From NCBI GenBank assembly GCA_902590245.1, contig CACIWG010000006.1:1-64000 (forward strand): a DNA stretch of 64,000 bases. The letters run 5' to 3'. The translations under genes and the position numbers were made by a program. Shown piece after piece: positions 49,345-60,854 of this stretch; position 1 is the stretch's first letter; the number at the start of each line of letters is the position of its first letter. The notes below the pieces were generated by a model. The model was not told where the DNA came from and made no database searches. It saw nothing but the letters and a program-made list of their open reading frames with translations. The stretch comes from an uncultured SAR116 cluster alpha proteobacterium (lineage in GTDB: Bacteria > Pseudomonadota > Alphaproteobacteria > Puniceispirillales > Marisalimonadaceae).

Positions 49345-50352
49345 ATGTCAGTCAAAGTAGCAATTAATGGATTTGGAAGAATTGGTAGAAATATACTTAG
49401 GTCTATCATTGAAAATAAAAATGACAATGTCAAAGTAGTTGGCATTAACGATTTAGGTCCTATAGAAACAAATGCGCATTTATTAAAATATGATTCTGTT
49501 CATGGCATTTTTAAAAGAGATGTTATAATTAATGGTAGTGATCTAGATGTCGGAACAGGACCAATTAAAGTCACTTCAGAAAGAAACCCAGAAAATTTAC
49601 CTTGGAAAGAATTAGACGTAGATGTTGTTTTAGAATGTACTGGAATTTTTACTAGTAAAGAAAAGGCTCAACAACACATAACTGCAGGCGCGAAAAAAGT
49701 TCTTATATCTGCGCCTGCGAGTGGAGTTGATCTTACTGTCGTGTACGGTGTAAACCATAAAAAAATTTCAAATGAACATCAAATTTTATCAAACGCTTCG
49801 TGTACGACTAATTGTCTTGCTCCTTTAGCGTATGTTTTAAATAAATCCATAGGTATAGAAAATGGTTTTATGACCACAATACATTCTTATACTGGAGATC
49901 AACCAACATTAGATACGATGCATGGTGATCTTTATAGGGCTAGGGCTGCAGCTGCTAATATGATACCTACATCAACAGGTGCTGCTAAAGCTGTTGGGTT
50001 AGTTTTACCTGAACTAGATGGTAAACTTGATGGTGTTGCAATTAGAGTTCCTACACAAAATGTTTCAGTTGTTGATTTTAAGTTTAATTCAAAGAAAGAA
50101 ACTTCAATTGAAGAAATTAATGAGGCAATAAAAATTGCATCTGAAAATGAATTAAAAAATATTCTAAGTTTTAATGATAAAAAACTAGTTTCGAGTGATT
50201 TTAATCATAATCCATCCTCTTCAATATTTCATTCTGATCAAACAAAAGTTATGAATAAGAAATTTGTAAGAATTTTGAGTTGGTATGATAATGAATGGGG
50301 TTTTTCAAATAGAATGTGTGATACTGCATTAGAAATAGGAAAATATATATAG
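49345..50352 (+). CDS. gap: Glyceraldehyde-3-phosphate dehydrogenase
   Basis: VAINGFGRIGRNILR, SNASCTTNCLAPLA, SYTGDQPTLD, WYDNEWGFSNRM. Confidence 0.98.
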   Translation: MSVKVAINGFGRIGRNILRSIIENKNDNVKVVGINDLGPIETNAHLLKYDSVHGIFKRDVIINGSDLDVGTGPIKVTSERNPENLPWKELDVDVVLECTGIFTSKEKAQQHITAGAKKVLISAPASGVDLTVVYGVNHKKISNEHQILSNASCTTNCLAPLAYVLNKSIGIENGFMTTIHSYTGDQPTLDTMHGDLYRARAAAANMIPTSTGAAKAVGLVLPELDGKLDGVAIRVPTQNVSVVDFKFNSKKETSIEEINEAIKIASENELKNILSFNDKKLVSSDFNHNPSSSIFHSDQTKVMNKKFVRILSWYDNEWGFSNRMCDTALEIGKYI

Positions 50353-50355
50353 TTT

Positions 50356-51012
50356 ATGTCCTCACAAAAAATAATTATTGCACCATCAATTTTATCTGCT
50401 GATTTTAGTATTCTTGGTCAAGAAGTTAATGATATTGATGAAGCTGGCGCTGATTGGGTTCATTTGGATGTAATGGATGGACATTTTGTTCCAAATTTAA
50501 CTTTTGGACCTTCTATTATTTCTAGTATTAGAAAAAAAACCAAAAAATGTTTTGATACTCATTTAATGATATCAAACCCTGATGAGTATATAGAACAGTA
50601 TAAAAATGCTGGTTCAGATATAATTACTGTTCATAAAGAAGTTTGTGGACATTTAGATAAAACTTTATCATCTATAAAAAATACAGGATGTAGAGCTGGT
50701 GTTTCAATCAATCCTGGTACTGATATTTCTGGGTTAGAGTATGTCTTAGATAAGATTGATTTAATTTTAGTTATGTCAGTAAATCCAGGTTTTGGAGGAC
50801 AAAAGTTTATAAACTCATCAATTCAAAAAATTAAAAAAATAAAAAAATTAGTGCAAAACTTTAATATTGATATTGAGGTTGATGGTGGCATAGATGATAA
50901 AACGGCAACACTTGTTAAAAATGCTGGTGCCAATATTCTTGTTTCTGGATCTTTTATATTTTCCGGAAAAAATAAAAGTATATATAAGGAAAGAATAGCC
51001 TCTTTGAGATAA
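50356..51012 (+). CDS. rpe: Ribulose-phosphate 3-epimerase
   Basis: IAPSILSADFSILGQEV, VHLDVMDGHFVPNLTFGP, MSVNPGFGGQKFI, EVDGGID. Confidence 0.97.
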   Translation: MSSQKIIIAPSILSADFSILGQEVNDIDEAGADWVHLDVMDGHFVPNLTFGPSIISSIRKKTKKCFDTHLMISNPDEYIEQYKNAGSDIITVHKEVCGHLDKTLSSIKNTGCRAGVSINPGTDISGLEYVLDKIDLILVMSVNPGFGGQKFINSSIQKIKKIKKLVQNFNIDIEVDGGIDDKTATLVKNAGANILVSGSFIFSGKNKSIYKERIASLR

Positions 51013-51015
51013 TTT

Positions 51016-51681
51016 ATGTCAAAGAAGACTGCAAACAAAATAATCATTTTTGATTTAGATGGAACTTTAATTCATTCAATACCAGATATGTGTATTGCTA
51101 TGAATAAAACATTAGAGCAATTTAAATTAAAATCTATAACAGAAGAAAAACTTCAAGAGTTTGTTGGAGAGGGTATGTTGAAATTATCTGCTAATGTACT
51201 TAAATTTTCAGGAGCCAGTTTGAATTTAATAGATGACTTTTTCTTAATATATAGAAAAGAATATTCTGAAAATCCGTATTATCTGACTACTTTAATGCCA
51301 GGTGTTAAAGATATTCTTAACTATTTATTAGATAAAAACATTCGCATAAATATATGTACTAATAAAAGACAACATATTGCAGAGAAAATTTTAAAACTAA
51401 TGAATTTATTTGATAATTTTGATTTTATTGTTGGTGCAAAAGAGAATGTTCCACTTAAACCTCAAAGACAAATGATAGACTTTATATGCAATCAATATGA
51501 CAGTGATGAAAATGAATTTATAATGGTTGGAGATACAAAGGTAGATATTTTAGCAGCAAAAAATGCAGGAATTAGTTCTGTAATAGTTGATGGTGGTTAT
51601 ACAAATGAGGATTGTAAATCTTTAGGTGCAGATTTTTACTTAAATAATATATCTGAGTTAAAATCAGTTTTAAATTTATAA
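51016..51681 (+). CDS. gph: Phosphoglycolate phosphatase (HAD family)
   Basis: IIFDLDGTLIHSIPDM; CTNKRQHIAEKIL; KPQRQMID; VGDTKVDILAAKNAG. Confidence 0.9.
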   Translation: MSKKTANKIIIFDLDGTLIHSIPDMCIAMNKTLEQFKLKSITEEKLQEFVGEGMLKLSANVLKFSGASLNLIDDFFLIYRKEYSENPYYLTTLMPGVKDILNYLLDKNIRINICTNKRQHIAEKILKLMNLFDNFDFIVGAKENVPLKPQRQMIDFICNQYDSDENEFIMVGDTKVDILAAKNAGISSVIVDGGYTNEDCKSLGADFYLNNISELKSVLNL

Positions 51682-52593
51682 GGGATCCCAATTAAATACA
51701 TCACCACTTCTTTCTAAAGGAGTTAAGTAAGGCTTAAATGCTGGCATTGCTATTTCCATTATTTTTTGTGGGTTCCATCCTTCGCTGTTATGAACACTTT
51801 TTACAGGTCTATTTTGGTTATAAATAAATAATTCGTTTAATCTTGAGCTAAAAATTTGCCCTGTAATATTCTTTGCATCTTCTGAAGAAAGGTATACTGC
51901 AAGTGGAGCATTTGTTTCGGGAGTCATTTTTTTTAGACGTTCGACTCTAGCTTTTTCTTGTTCGGTTGTTGAGGGTATAGAATTTGTCATTCTACTCCAA
52001 GCAAATGGTGCAATGCAGTTTGATCTTACATTAAAACGCTTCATATCTAAAGATATTGACTTAGATAATCCAGCAATCCCTAATTTTGCTGCAGAATAGT
52101 TAGCCTGCCCGAAGTTACCTATTAAACCAGAAGTACTTGTCATATGAATAAAGGAACCTGAGTTTTGTTCTCTAAAAAATGGTGCTGCTGCTCTGCTAAT
52201 ATAAAAACTACCATTTAAATGTACATCGATAACATCTGTCCAATCTTTTGGATCCATTTTATGAAAAATTACATCCCGTAAAATACCTGCATTATTTACA
52301 ATAATATCAATTTGTTTAAAGTTATCTAAAGCATTCTCAATAATTTTTGATGCTGATGACCATGAGGTAACACTATTAGTGTCTGGTATAGCTTCTCCTC
52401 CTTTTTGGGTTATCAATCCGCAAGTTTCTTCTGCAGGTTGAATTGATCCACCTTCTCCACTTAGAGATACACCTATATCATTTACTAAAATTTTTACACC
52501 TTCATTGGCTAGGGCTAACGCTATTTCTCTTCCAATTCCTCCACCTGCACCTGTAACAATTGCAACTTTACCTTTTAATCCTAAATCATTCAT
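51676..52593 (-). CDS. Short-chain dehydrogenase/reductase (3-hydroxyacyl-CoA dehydrogenase-like)
   Basis: KVAIVTGAGGGIGREIALALA; NNAGILRD; NYSAAKLGIAGLSKSIS. Confidence 0.93.
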   Translation of the reverse strand: MNDLGLKGKVAIVTGAGGGIGREIALALANEGVKILVNDIGVSLSGEGGSIQPAEETCGLITQKGGEAIPDTNSVTSWSSASKIIENALDNFKQIDIIVNNAGILRDVIFHKMDPKDWTDVIDVHLNGSFYISRAAAPFFREQNSGSFIHMTSTSGLIGNFGQANYSAAKLGIAGLSKSISLDMKRFNVRSNCIAPFAWSRMTNSIPSTTEQEKARVERLKKMTPETNAPLAVYLSSEDAKNITGQIFSSRLNELFIYNQNRPVKSVHNSEGWNPQKIMEIAMPAFKPYLTPLERSGDVFNWDPL

Positions 52594-52641
52594 AGATAAT
52601 CCTCTTTATAGCCCATTAAACACTTTTTCATTTACTTAGTC

Positions 52642-52647
52642 TATAAT
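52642..52647 (+). promoter_or_regulatory. Possible -10 element (TATAAT) upstream of tRNA-Arg
   Basis: Exact TATAAT, 24 nt before the tRNA 5' end; no convincing -35 at canonical spacing. Confidence 0.35.
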
Positions 52648-52671
52648 AGGTTTATAGAATGTTTGATAAGT

Positions 52672-52748
52672 GGGGGCGTAGCTCATCAGGATAGAGCGTG
52701 AGATTCCTAATCTCAAGGTAACAGGTTCGAGTCCTGTCGTCCTCACCA
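52672..52748 (+). tRNA. tRNA-Arg (anticodon CCT)
   Basis: Cloverleaf by eye: acceptor GGGGGCG/CGTCCTC (with G-U), D arm GCTC..GAGC, anticodon arm TGAGA-TTCCTAA-TCTCA, T arm ACAGG-TTCGAGT-CCTGT, encoded CCA. Confidence 0.95.
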
Positions 52749-52750
52749 CT

Positions 52751-54454
52751 TTATTTATAAAGTGATTGAAGTTCTTTGTGATAATTTTTTTCTATAATTC
52801 TTCTTTTGATTTTTAACGTTGGGGTTAATTCTGATGATTCAATGGAAAATGGGTTTTTTATTAAATAAAATTTTCTAATTTTCTTTGTTAAACTTAAATT
52901 ATTGTTAACCTCATCAAAAATTTTTCTTACTAATTTCTTATTTTCTTTAATGTCTTCAGAGGGATAAACTAAAGCAACCAAATATGGTTTTTCATGTCCA
53001 TAAATCATAATTTGATCTATTTCATCATAGGATAAAAAAAGATCTTCAAGAGGTGCTGGTGCAATGTTTTCACCTCCTGAATTTACAATCATTTCATTTT
53101 TTCTGCCTAATATTTTTAAATAGTTTTCATCGTCAATAAATCCTAAATCACCTGTATGCAGCCATCCATTTATAATTGTTTTGTCTGTAGACTTTTTATC
53201 TTTCCAATAACCTTGCATTAGAGATTTTCCTCTAACTAAAATTTCTTTATCTTTAGATAGTTTGATTTCTGTCAAATGTATAGCTTTACCAACTTTATCT
53301 AACTTAATATTATTAAAGGGGGTTATAGAAATAATTGGTGAATATTCAGTTTGTCCGTAACCCTGTAAAATTTTAATGCCCATTGAAAAGAAAAAAATCG
53401 CAGCATTTTGTTTCAAAGCAGCTCCTCCAGATACAAAAGCCATTAGGTTTTTACCAAAAATTTTCTTGATTTTTTTTCTTATGGTTAAATCAACAATAAA
53501 GTCTAAAAATTTGTCTTTTAAATTAAGATTTTCATTTTTGTATTTTTTATTTCCTAATATTAAGTTTTTTTCAAACAAGTATTTGATTATTTTATTTTTT
53601 GATTTAATAGAGTTTGAAATTTTTTTTAATAATACGTCATACAGTCTTGGAACTGCTACCATAAGAGTGGGATTAACAAATTGTAAATCATTTAATAATT
53701 GGTCTCTATTATTTGAAAAGTAAATCTCACCACCAATATAAATAGGAAGTAAAAAACCTCCTGTTCTTTCATAAGCATGTGAAAGAGGTAAAATAGAAAA
53801 AAATTTATGATTATCTATTTTAATATCATCTAAATATATTTTAGCGCCTGCAATATTTGATTTTATAGAATTGTGGCTGAGCATAACACCTTTTGGATTA
53901 GCGCTTGTGCCTGATGTATAAATTATACAAGCCGTATCATTTTTATTAATTTTATAATCGATATTTGTTTTTTGAGAATGTGTAACAATTTTTTTATTTA
54001 AAATATCTTTTTGATATATATAAAAACTTTTATTTTCAGTACTTTTAAAATTCTCTAACAAAATAAATTTTTTTGTAAAAATAAGTTTCTTTTTGATCTT
54101 TTTAATTTTTAGATAAGCTTCTTCATCTAATAAAGCTAGTTTGCTTTCTGAGTGATTAAGTAAATAAAGTAATTCATTTTTATTGCTGGTTGTATATGCA
54201 GGAACAGTTATTGCTCCTATTTTCATAATTGCTAAATCAGAAATACACCAAAAGGGTGAATTCTTAGAAATTATACTAACTTTATCACCTTTATTAATTC
54301 CAATTCTTTTTAAGAGTTCGGACAAAATATTAATTTGTCGACCAGCCTCGTTCCAACTGATTGAAACCCAATTGCCATTTTCTTTATACCAAAATAAAGA
54401 TTTGTCTCTAAGTTTATTTTTTTGACTTTCAAAAATTTCATTTAAATTATTCAT
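52751..54454 (-). CDS. AMP-dependent long-chain fatty-acid-CoA ligase (FAA1-type)
   Basis: IIYTSGTSANPKGVMLSHNSI; GWLHTGDLGFIDDENYLKILGRKNEMIVNSGGENIAPAPLEDLF. Confidence 0.9.
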   Translation of the reverse strand: MNNLNEIFESQKNKLRDKSLFWYKENGNWVSISWNEAGRQINILSELLKRIGINKGDKVSIISKNSPFWCISDLAIMKIGAITVPAYTTSNKNELLYLLNHSESKLALLDEEAYLKIKKIKKKLIFTKKFILLENFKSTENKSFYIYQKDILNKKIVTHSQKTNIDYKINKNDTACIIYTSGTSANPKGVMLSHNSIKSNIAGAKIYLDDIKIDNHKFFSILPLSHAYERTGGFLLPIYIGGEIYFSNNRDQLLNDLQFVNPTLMVAVPRLYDVLLKKISNSIKSKNKIIKYLFEKNLILGNKKYKNENLNLKDKFLDFIVDLTIRKKIKKIFGKNLMAFVSGGAALKQNAAIFFFSMGIKILQGYGQTEYSPIISITPFNNIKLDKVGKAIHLTEIKLSKDKEILVRGKSLMQGYWKDKKSTDKTIINGWLHTGDLGFIDDENYLKILGRKNEMIVNSGGENIAPAPLEDLFLSYDEIDQIMIYGHEKPYLVALVYPSEDIKENKKLVRKIFDEVNNNLSLTKKIRKFYLIKNPFSIESSELTPTLKIKRRIIEKNYHKELQSLYK

Positions 54455-54537
54455 AAATTTTTAATTTCTAATGTAATTTAAAAAATAGATACTATTTAAT
54501 TAGTATACTAATTTAATAAAGAGAATAAATTATAATC

Positions 54538-56301
54538 ATGAAAAAAAATAAACTGCCTAGATGGAATTTGGATGAAATTTATGTAGGGCATAATGATTCT
54601 AAAATTGATAAAGATTTAAGGAAACTTTCAAAGTTAACAAATCAATTTATTGATAAATGGAAAGGGAAAATTAAAAACTTATCAGGAAAAGAAATATCAA
54701 ATTGTTTAAAAGAGTATGAAAAAATTAATGAAATAATGGGACTTTTAAGCACGCATAGCAGTCTTTCATTTGCAAGTAATATGGAAGATGTTGAAGTATC
54801 TAGATATAACGCAAAGATCTCTGACAATTTATCGTTGTTATTTTCAAAACTAATATTTTTATCTTTAGAAATTTCCTCTGTTAATAATAAGGTTTTTAAG
54901 GCTTGGGAAAATGATAAGTTTTCAAAAAATTGGATCCCCTTAATAAAGAACCTAAGAAAAAGAAAAAAATATCAATTATCTCCTCTCGTCGAAGAAATAT
55001 TAGTTGAAAAATCTCCAACTGGAAGGTCATCATGGGTTAGATTATTTGATGAAACTTCAGCAGCTTTAAGGTTTCCATATGGAAAACAAACATTAACTGA
55101 AGCTGAGATTTTAAATAAATTATCAGATAGTAATCCAGAAAGCAGAAAAATTGCAGGGAAATCATTATCAAAAATCTTAAAAGAGAATTCAAGGTTATTT
55201 GGAATGATCTTAAATGTAATCTCAAGAGATAAATATGTAGAAGATAGTAAAAGAGGTTTTGAGTCTATATTAGAATCAAGAAATTTAGATAATGATATAG
55301 AAAATAAAGTTGTTGATTCACTTGTGTCAACTGTGTCAAAAAAAATGCCAGATCTTACACATAAATATTATAAATGGAAAGCTAAAGTATTTAAGAAAAA
55401 AAAATTAGATTGGTGGGATAGAAATGCACCACTGAATCACAGTGAAAATACTCTTATTAAATGGGATGATGCAAAAGATATAGTTTTAGAAGCATTTAAT
55501 GACTTTAATCCGCAGATCTCAAAAATAGCTAAACAATTTTTTGATAATAATTGGATTGACGCTGAGCCAAGAAAAGGTAAAGCCTCTGGCGCTTTTGCTC
55601 ATCCATCAGTTCCAAGTCATCATCCTTATATTTTAATGAATTATCAGGGTAAAGTAAGAGACGTCATGACACTTGCTCATGAACTAGGTCATGGTGTTCA
55701 TCAAGTTTTGGCAGGGAAACAAGGATATCTTCTTTCAGATACACCTTTAACACTTGCTGAGACAGCATCTGTATTTGGAGAAATGTTAGTATTTAGAAAA
55801 CTTCTCAATAAGGCTGAAAAAAATCAAAAGAAAATAATGTTAGCAAATAAAATTGAAGATATGTTAAATACAGTTGCAAGGCAGATAGGATTTCATCAAT
55901 TTGAAAATGAATTTCATAAAGCGCGTGTCGCATCAGAATTAACTGTTGAAGAAATCTCTGATATATGGATGAAAACTCAACAACATGCAGTTGGACCTTA
56001 CATAAAATTAGATAATGATTATAGATCTTTATGGGCTTATATTCCTCATTTTGTTCACACGCCATTTTATGTTTACGCGTATGCTTTTGGTGATTGTTTA
56101 GTAAATGCACTTTGGAATGAATATCAAAATAGTGATAAAAGTAAATTTGCAAATCAATATATCGATCTATTAGCAGCAGGTGGAACTAAGAGACATGATG
56201 AATTATTAAAGCCATTTTCATTAAGTGCTTATGACAATAATTTTTGGGCTAAAGGTGTCAATTCAATCACAAATATGATTGATGAATTAGAAACTTTATA
56301 A
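54538..56301 (+). CDS. pepF: M3-family oligoendopeptidase F
   Basis: TLAHELGHGVHQ (HExxH), ETASVFGEMLVF downstream Glu. Confidence 0.93.
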   Translation: MKKNKLPRWNLDEIYVGHNDSKIDKDLRKLSKLTNQFIDKWKGKIKNLSGKEISNCLKEYEKINEIMGLLSTHSSLSFASNMEDVEVSRYNAKISDNLSLLFSKLIFLSLEISSVNNKVFKAWENDKFSKNWIPLIKNLRKRKKYQLSPLVEEILVEKSPTGRSSWVRLFDETSAALRFPYGKQTLTEAEILNKLSDSNPESRKIAGKSLSKILKENSRLFGMILNVISRDKYVEDSKRGFESILESRNLDNDIENKVVDSLVSTVSKKMPDLTHKYYKWKAKVFKKKKLDWWDRNAPLNHSENTLIKWDDAKDIVLEAFNDFNPQISKIAKQFFDNNWIDAEPRKGKASGAFAHPSVPSHHPYILMNYQGKVRDVMTLAHELGHGVHQVLAGKQGYLLSDTPLTLAETASVFGEMLVFRKLLNKAEKNQKKIMLANKIEDMLNTVARQIGFHQFENEFHKARVASELTVEEISDIWMKTQQHAVGPYIKLDNDYRSLWAYIPHFVHTPFYVYAYAFGDCLVNALWNEYQNSDKSKFANQYIDLLAAGGTKRHDELLKPFSLSAYDNNFWAKGVNSITNMIDELETL

Positions 56302-56304
56302 TTC

Positions 56305-57666
56305 ATGACTAATTATTTTGAAGATAAATTAGACAGCTCATCTACAACCGGGAGAATCAAAAGATACGCTAAGGTAACTTCAGCAGTTGGCGGACTTGCT
56401 GCTAAACTGGCAGGCGAAAAATATCTGGGGCTTAAAATTGATAAAGAAAATCACGCAAAACAGTTAAGAGAAGCTCTTGGTGGGATTAAAGGTCCGATTA
56501 TGAAAATAGCTCAAATATTATCTACAATTCCTGATGCTGTCCCTAAAGAATATGCAAATGAGTTAGCTCATCTTCAAGCTGATGCACCTTCAATGGGATG
56601 GTTATTTGTAAAAAGACGAATGAGGGCAGAGTTAGGTGAGGATTGGGTTTCAAAATTTAAAAATTTTGATAAGCAAGCTTCTGCTGCTGCATCATTAGGA
56701 CAAGTTCATTTTGCTGAAGATTTAAAAAGTAATAAATTAGCATGTAAGCTTCAATATCCAGATATGAGTTCTGCAGTCCAAGCAGATCTCAACCAGCTTA
56801 AACTTATATTTTCTATTTATGAAAGATATGATTCTGCAATTTCAACTAATGCAATACATCAAGAGTTATCAGAAAGATTAATGGAAGAATTAGATTATTC
56901 ACATGAAATGAAAAACTTAAATTTGTATAGAGAAATGTTATTAAAGTTTGAGGAAATAACTTTACCAAAGCCAATAAAAAATCTCTCTACTAATAAGTTA
57001 TTAACTATGACTAGGATTGAAGGTCAAAAAGTCATGGACTTTATATCAGAAACTGAAGATCAAGAACTTAAAAATAAACTTGCTCTAAATATGTTTAAGG
57101 CTTGGTATGTTCCTTTTTATGAATATGGAATTATTCATGGAGACCCTCACTTAGGCAATTATTCTATAAGAAAAGATGCTGGTGTAAATTTATTAGATTT
57201 TGGATGTATTAGAATATTCAAGCCTGAATTTGTTACTGGAGTTATTGATTTGTATGAAGCTTTAAGAGATGATAACGTTGAATTAGCAATATCAGCATAT
57301 GAGAGATGGGGTTTTGAAAACTTGAATAAAGATTTAATCGAAATATTAAATATTTGGGCTAAATTTATTTATCAACCTCTATTGGAAGATAGAATTAGAC
57401 CTATTTCAGAAATGCCAACTGGTCAATATGGAAGAAAAACAGCTGAAAAAGTTCATAAAGAGTTGAAAAAAATTGGAGGTGTAAAACCCCCTAGAGAATT
57501 TGTTTTAATGGATAGAGCAGCTATTGGACTTGGTTCAGTTTTTATGCATTTAAAAGCTGAAATCAACTGGTATAGAGTTTTTCATGAATTAGTTAGTAAT
57601 TTTAGTGAAAAAAACCTTAAAGATAAACAAAATAAAGTATTGAAAAAAGTAGGATTATCTAATTAA
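56305..57666 (+). CDS. ABC1/AarF/UbiB-family atypical kinase
   Basis: [39 protein letters not shown] in place of KxGQ. Confidence 0.9.
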   Translation: MTNYFEDKLDSSSTTGRIKRYAKVTSAVGGLAAKLAGEKYLGLKIDKENHAKQLREALGGIKGPIMKIAQILSTIPDAVPKEYANELAHLQADAPSMGWLFVKRRMRAELGEDWVSKFKNFDKQASAAASLGQVHFAEDLKSNKLACKLQYPDMSSAVQADLNQLKLIFSIYERYDSAISTNAIHQELSERLMEELDYSHEMKNLNLYREMLLKFEEITLPKPIKNLSTNKLLTMTRIEGQKVMDFISETEDQELKNKLALNMFKAWYVPFYEYGIIHGDPHLGNYSIRKDAGVNLLDFGCIRIFKPEFVTGVIDLYEALRDDNVELAISAYERWGFENLNKDLIEILNIWAKFIYQPLLEDRIRPISEMPTGQYGRKTAEKVHKELKKIGGVKPPREFVLMDRAAIGLGSVFMHLKAEINWYRVFHELVSNFSEKNLKDKQNKVLKKVGLSN

Positions 57667-59032
57667 TTTTTTGTAAAATTTCATCTAAGGATTTTTTTGC
57701 ATCTCCATATACCATTCTTGAGTTTTCTTTAAAGAACAATGGATTCTCAATACCTGAGTAACCTCTGCCTTGACCACGTTTAAATATAAAAACTTGACTT
57801 GATTTCCAAACTTCAAGGACGGGCATTCCAGCAATTGGGCTATTAGGATCATCTTGTGCAGATGGATTAACAATATCATTAGCACCTAATATTAAGACAG
57901 CGTCAGTTGTTGGAAAATCTTCATTTATTTCGTCCATTTCAAGAACAATATCGTAAGGTACTTTAGCTTCTGCAAGTAAAACATTCATATGTCCTGGAAG
58001 TCTCCCAGCTACTGGATGAATAGCAAACCTGACGTTTTTCTTTTTATTTCTTAATCTAGATGTTAACTCAGATACTGTGCTTTGAGCTTGAGCCACAGCC
58101 ATGCCGTAACCAGGTACTATAACGATATTTTGAGCATCATTAAGTGCGCCTGAAACTGTTTCAATATCTGCTGGGACCATTTCACCTTCAATTTCTTGAG
58201 ATGAAGATAAATTATCTCCCCAGCCACCTAAAATTACAGAAATAAAATTTCTGTTCATAGCTTTACACATTATGTATGAGAGTATTGCTCCTGAAGAACC
58301 AACTAGTGCACCAGTAACGATTAATAAATCATTGCCCAGTAAAAATCCAGTAGCCGCAGCAGCCCAACCAGAATATGAGTTTAACATTGAAACAACTACG
58401 GGCATGTCAGCTCCACCAATAGCAAGAACAAGATGAGCTCCGATAATAAAAGCTATTATAGTCATTGCAATTAAAGTCCATAAACCATATTGATGCAAAA
58501 ACATATAACCTAAAACAAGACAAGCTAATGTCATTAATATATTTAGAACATGTCTACCAGGAAGTACAAGTGCTTTACCAGTTATCAATTCAGAAAGTTT
58601 CCCATATGCAATAACTGAACCTGTGAAAGTTATTGCTCCTATAAATACGCCAAGGAATATTTCTATTTCGTGAATTATAATCTCAACATTAGATAAATTT
58701 TGAGGGGGTTCAATTGATGAGTTGATCCCAATAAACACAGCTGCCAAACCTACAAATGAATGGAGAGCTGCAACAAGTTGTGGCATTCCTGTCATTTGAA
58801 CTTTTAATGCTACAACTAATCCAATAATTGATCCAACAACTAAAGCTGGTATTAATAATATATCTAGTTTCATATCTGGGCCTAGAATGGTTCCAAAAAT
58901 AGCTATGATCATTCCAATGATGCCGTACCAAACAGCTTTTTTAGCCTTTTCTTGATCACTTAAGCCACCGAGTGATAATATAAATAAAACACTAGCTGCA
59001 ATATATAATGCTGTTAATAATTCTTGTGTCAT
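57659..59032 (-). CDS. pntB: NAD(P) transhydrogenase beta subunit
   Basis: [68 protein letters not shown]. Confidence 0.97.
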   Translation of the reverse strand: MTQELLTALYIAASVLFILSLGGLSDQEKAKKAVWYGIIGMIIAIFGTILGPDMKLDILLIPALVVGSIIGLVVALKVQMTGMPQLVAALHSFVGLAAVFIGINSSIEPPQNLSNVEIIIHEIEIFLGVFIGAITFTGSVIAYGKLSELITGKALVLPGRHVLNILMTLACLVLGYMFLHQYGLWTLIAMTIIAFIIGAHLVLAIGGADMPVVVSMLNSYSGWAAAATGFLLGNDLLIVTGALVGSSGAILSYIMCKAMNRNFISVILGGWGDNLSSSQEIEGEMVPADIETVSGALNDAQNIVIVPGYGMAVAQAQSTVSELTSRLRNKKKNVRFAIHPVAGRLPGHMNVLLAEAKVPYDIVLEMDEINEDFPTTDAVLILGANDIVNPSAQDDPNSPIAGMPVLEVWKSSQVFIFKRGQGRGYSGIENPLFFKENSRMVYGDAKKSLDEILQKIN

Positions 59033-59034
59033 AA

Positions 59035-60591
59035 CTAACTTTTCTTAAACATTGATAACATTCTCTTTGTGACAAGGAATCCACCAACAATATTTATAGT
59101 TGCAATCATGACTGATATAATTGCTAAAATGTTAACGATGTGATTGGAAGAACCAATTTGTAAAAGGGCACCGACAATTATAATGCCTGAAATTGCATTT
59201 GTTACCGCCATTAATGGTGTATGAAGAGAATGAGAAACATTCCATATTACTTGAAAACCAACAAAGCAAGATAAAACAAAAACTATGAAATGTTGCATAA
59301 AAGATGGGGGTGCATAAAAACCAATTAATAGCATTAATAATGAGCCAACTATTAACAAAACAAGCTGTTGAAAACCTGCTTTTTTTTGTTTCAGTATATT
59401 TTCTTTTTCAATTTCTTCTTGTGTTTTTGATGTATTTTTACTTTCATGTTTAGCAATACCTTGAACTTTTGGAGGAGGTGGAGGGAATGTTATTTTTCCA
59501 TTTAAAACAACTGTAGAGCCTCTAATAACATCATCATCCATATTAATATTAATTTTACCATTTTTGTCAGGAGTTAAATCACTTAACATGTGTCTAATAT
59601 TCGTAGAATATAGATTGGAAGATTGTGTTGCCATTCGACTTGGTAAATCAGTGAATCCAATAATAGTGACGTTATTACTTGTTTTATAAAGTTTATTAGG
59701 TTTAGTTAAATCACAATTTCCACCTTGTTCTGCAGCTAAATCAACTACAATAGAACCAGGTTTCATTAGCTTAACCATCTCTTTTGGCCATAATAGAGGT
59801 GCAGGTTTTCCAGGAATAAGGGCTGTAGTAATAACGATATCAATTTCAGGGGCCTGTTCTCTAAAAAGTTGCATTTCTTTTTTTATGAATTCTTTTGAAG
59901 CAGGCTTTGCGTATCCACCTTCGCCTGACCCATCTTCATCAAAATCTAAAAGTAAAAAATCAGCACCCATTGACTCTATTTGTTCAGCAACTTCTGGTCT
60001 TACATCAAATGCTCTTACAATTGCCCCTAATGACTGAGCAGTTCCTATCGCAGCTAACCCAGCGACGCCGGCACCAATAACTAAAACTTTAGCAGGAGCA
60101 ACTTTCCCTGCAGCAGTAATTTGGCCTGTAAAAAATCTACCAAAGTTGTTGCTTGCCTCAATTACTGCTCTGTAACCAGCTATATTAGCCATAGATGAAA
60201 GAGCGTCCATTTTTTGTGCTCTACTAATTCTCGGTATCATATCCATGGATATTACAGACACATTTTTTTTCTTAAGATCTTCTAGAAGTTTTTTGTTTTG
60301 TGCAGGCCAAATAAAAGAGATGAGAGTTGTTTTTGGTTTTAATATTTTTAGTTCAAGGTTAGAGGGAGCTCTAACTTTAACAATTATGTCTGATTTAGAC
60401 CAAATATCTTTTGAAGATATAACTTTGACTCCAGCATCCTTATAATCTTGGTCAGAGTAGTTTGATTCTAATCCTGCTTTAGTCTCTATTTGGCACTTAA
60501 ATCCAAGTTTTATTAACTCTTTTGCACTTAATGGTGTTAGAGCTACTCTTTTTTCATCTTTACTTAGTTCTTTAGGACAACCTATTATCAT
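59035..60591 (-). CDS. pntA: NAD(P) transhydrogenase alpha subunit (fused alpha1-alpha2)
   Basis: [41 protein letters not shown]-terminal transmembrane region. Confidence 0.97.
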   Translation of the reverse strand: MIIGCPKELSKDEKRVALTPLSAKELIKLGFKCQIETKAGLESNYSDQDYKDAGVKVISSKDIWSKSDIIVKVRAPSNLELKILKPKTTLISFIWPAQNKKLLEDLKKKNVSVISMDMIPRISRAQKMDALSSMANIAGYRAVIEASNNFGRFFTGQITAAGKVAPAKVLVIGAGVAGLAAIGTAQSLGAIVRAFDVRPEVAEQIESMGADFLLLDFDEDGSGEGGYAKPASKEFIKKEMQLFREQAPEIDIVITTALIPGKPAPLLWPKEMVKLMKPGSIVVDLAAEQGGNCDLTKPNKLYKTSNNVTIIGFTDLPSRMATQSSNLYSTNIRHMLSDLTPDKNGKININMDDDVIRGSTVVLNGKITFPPPPPKVQGIAKHESKNTSKTQEEIEKENILKQKKAGFQQLVLLIVGSLLMLLIGFYAPPSFMQHFIVFVLSCFVGFQVIWNVSHSLHTPLMAVTNAISGIIIVGALLQIGSSNHIVNILAIISVMIATINIVGGFLVTKRMLSMFKKS

Positions 60592-60601
60592 TTAATTCTC
60601 A

Positions 60602-60626
60602 AAAAAAAACCGTACGAATGTACGGT
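60602..60626 (-). terminator. Rho-independent terminator of rpsU
   Basis: On the minus strand ACCGTAC-attc-GTACGGT followed by a run of T (the + strand shows the A-run 60601-60609). Confidence 0.85.
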
Positions 60627-60650
60627 ATAAAAATTATTAACGTAAGAATA

Positions 60651-60854
60651 TTAATAACCTTCTCTTTCCAATCTCTTTCTCATCAGCTTTCTTACTCTTC
60701 TTGTGCTCTCAGCTAATTCTCTAGCCTTTTTTTCAGATGGTTTTTCATAAACTCTTCTGTTTTTCATTTCTCTGAAAACACCTTCTCTTTGCATTTTCTT
60801 CTTGAGAATGCGTAAAGCTTGATCAACGTTATTGTCTCTTACAGATACATACAT
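60651..60854 (-). CDS. rpsU: 30S ribosomal protein S21
   Basis: [65 protein letters not shown]. Confidence 0.97.
   Translation of the reverse strand: MYVSVRDNNVDQALRILKKKMQREGVFREMKNRRVYEKPSEKKARELAESTRRVRKLMRKRLEREGY

Noticed and set aside
52672-52748. tRNA-Arg as an integration site for a genomic island
   Set aside because: Flanking genes are ordinary metabolism; no integrase, no direct repeat of the tRNA 3' end noticed nearby.
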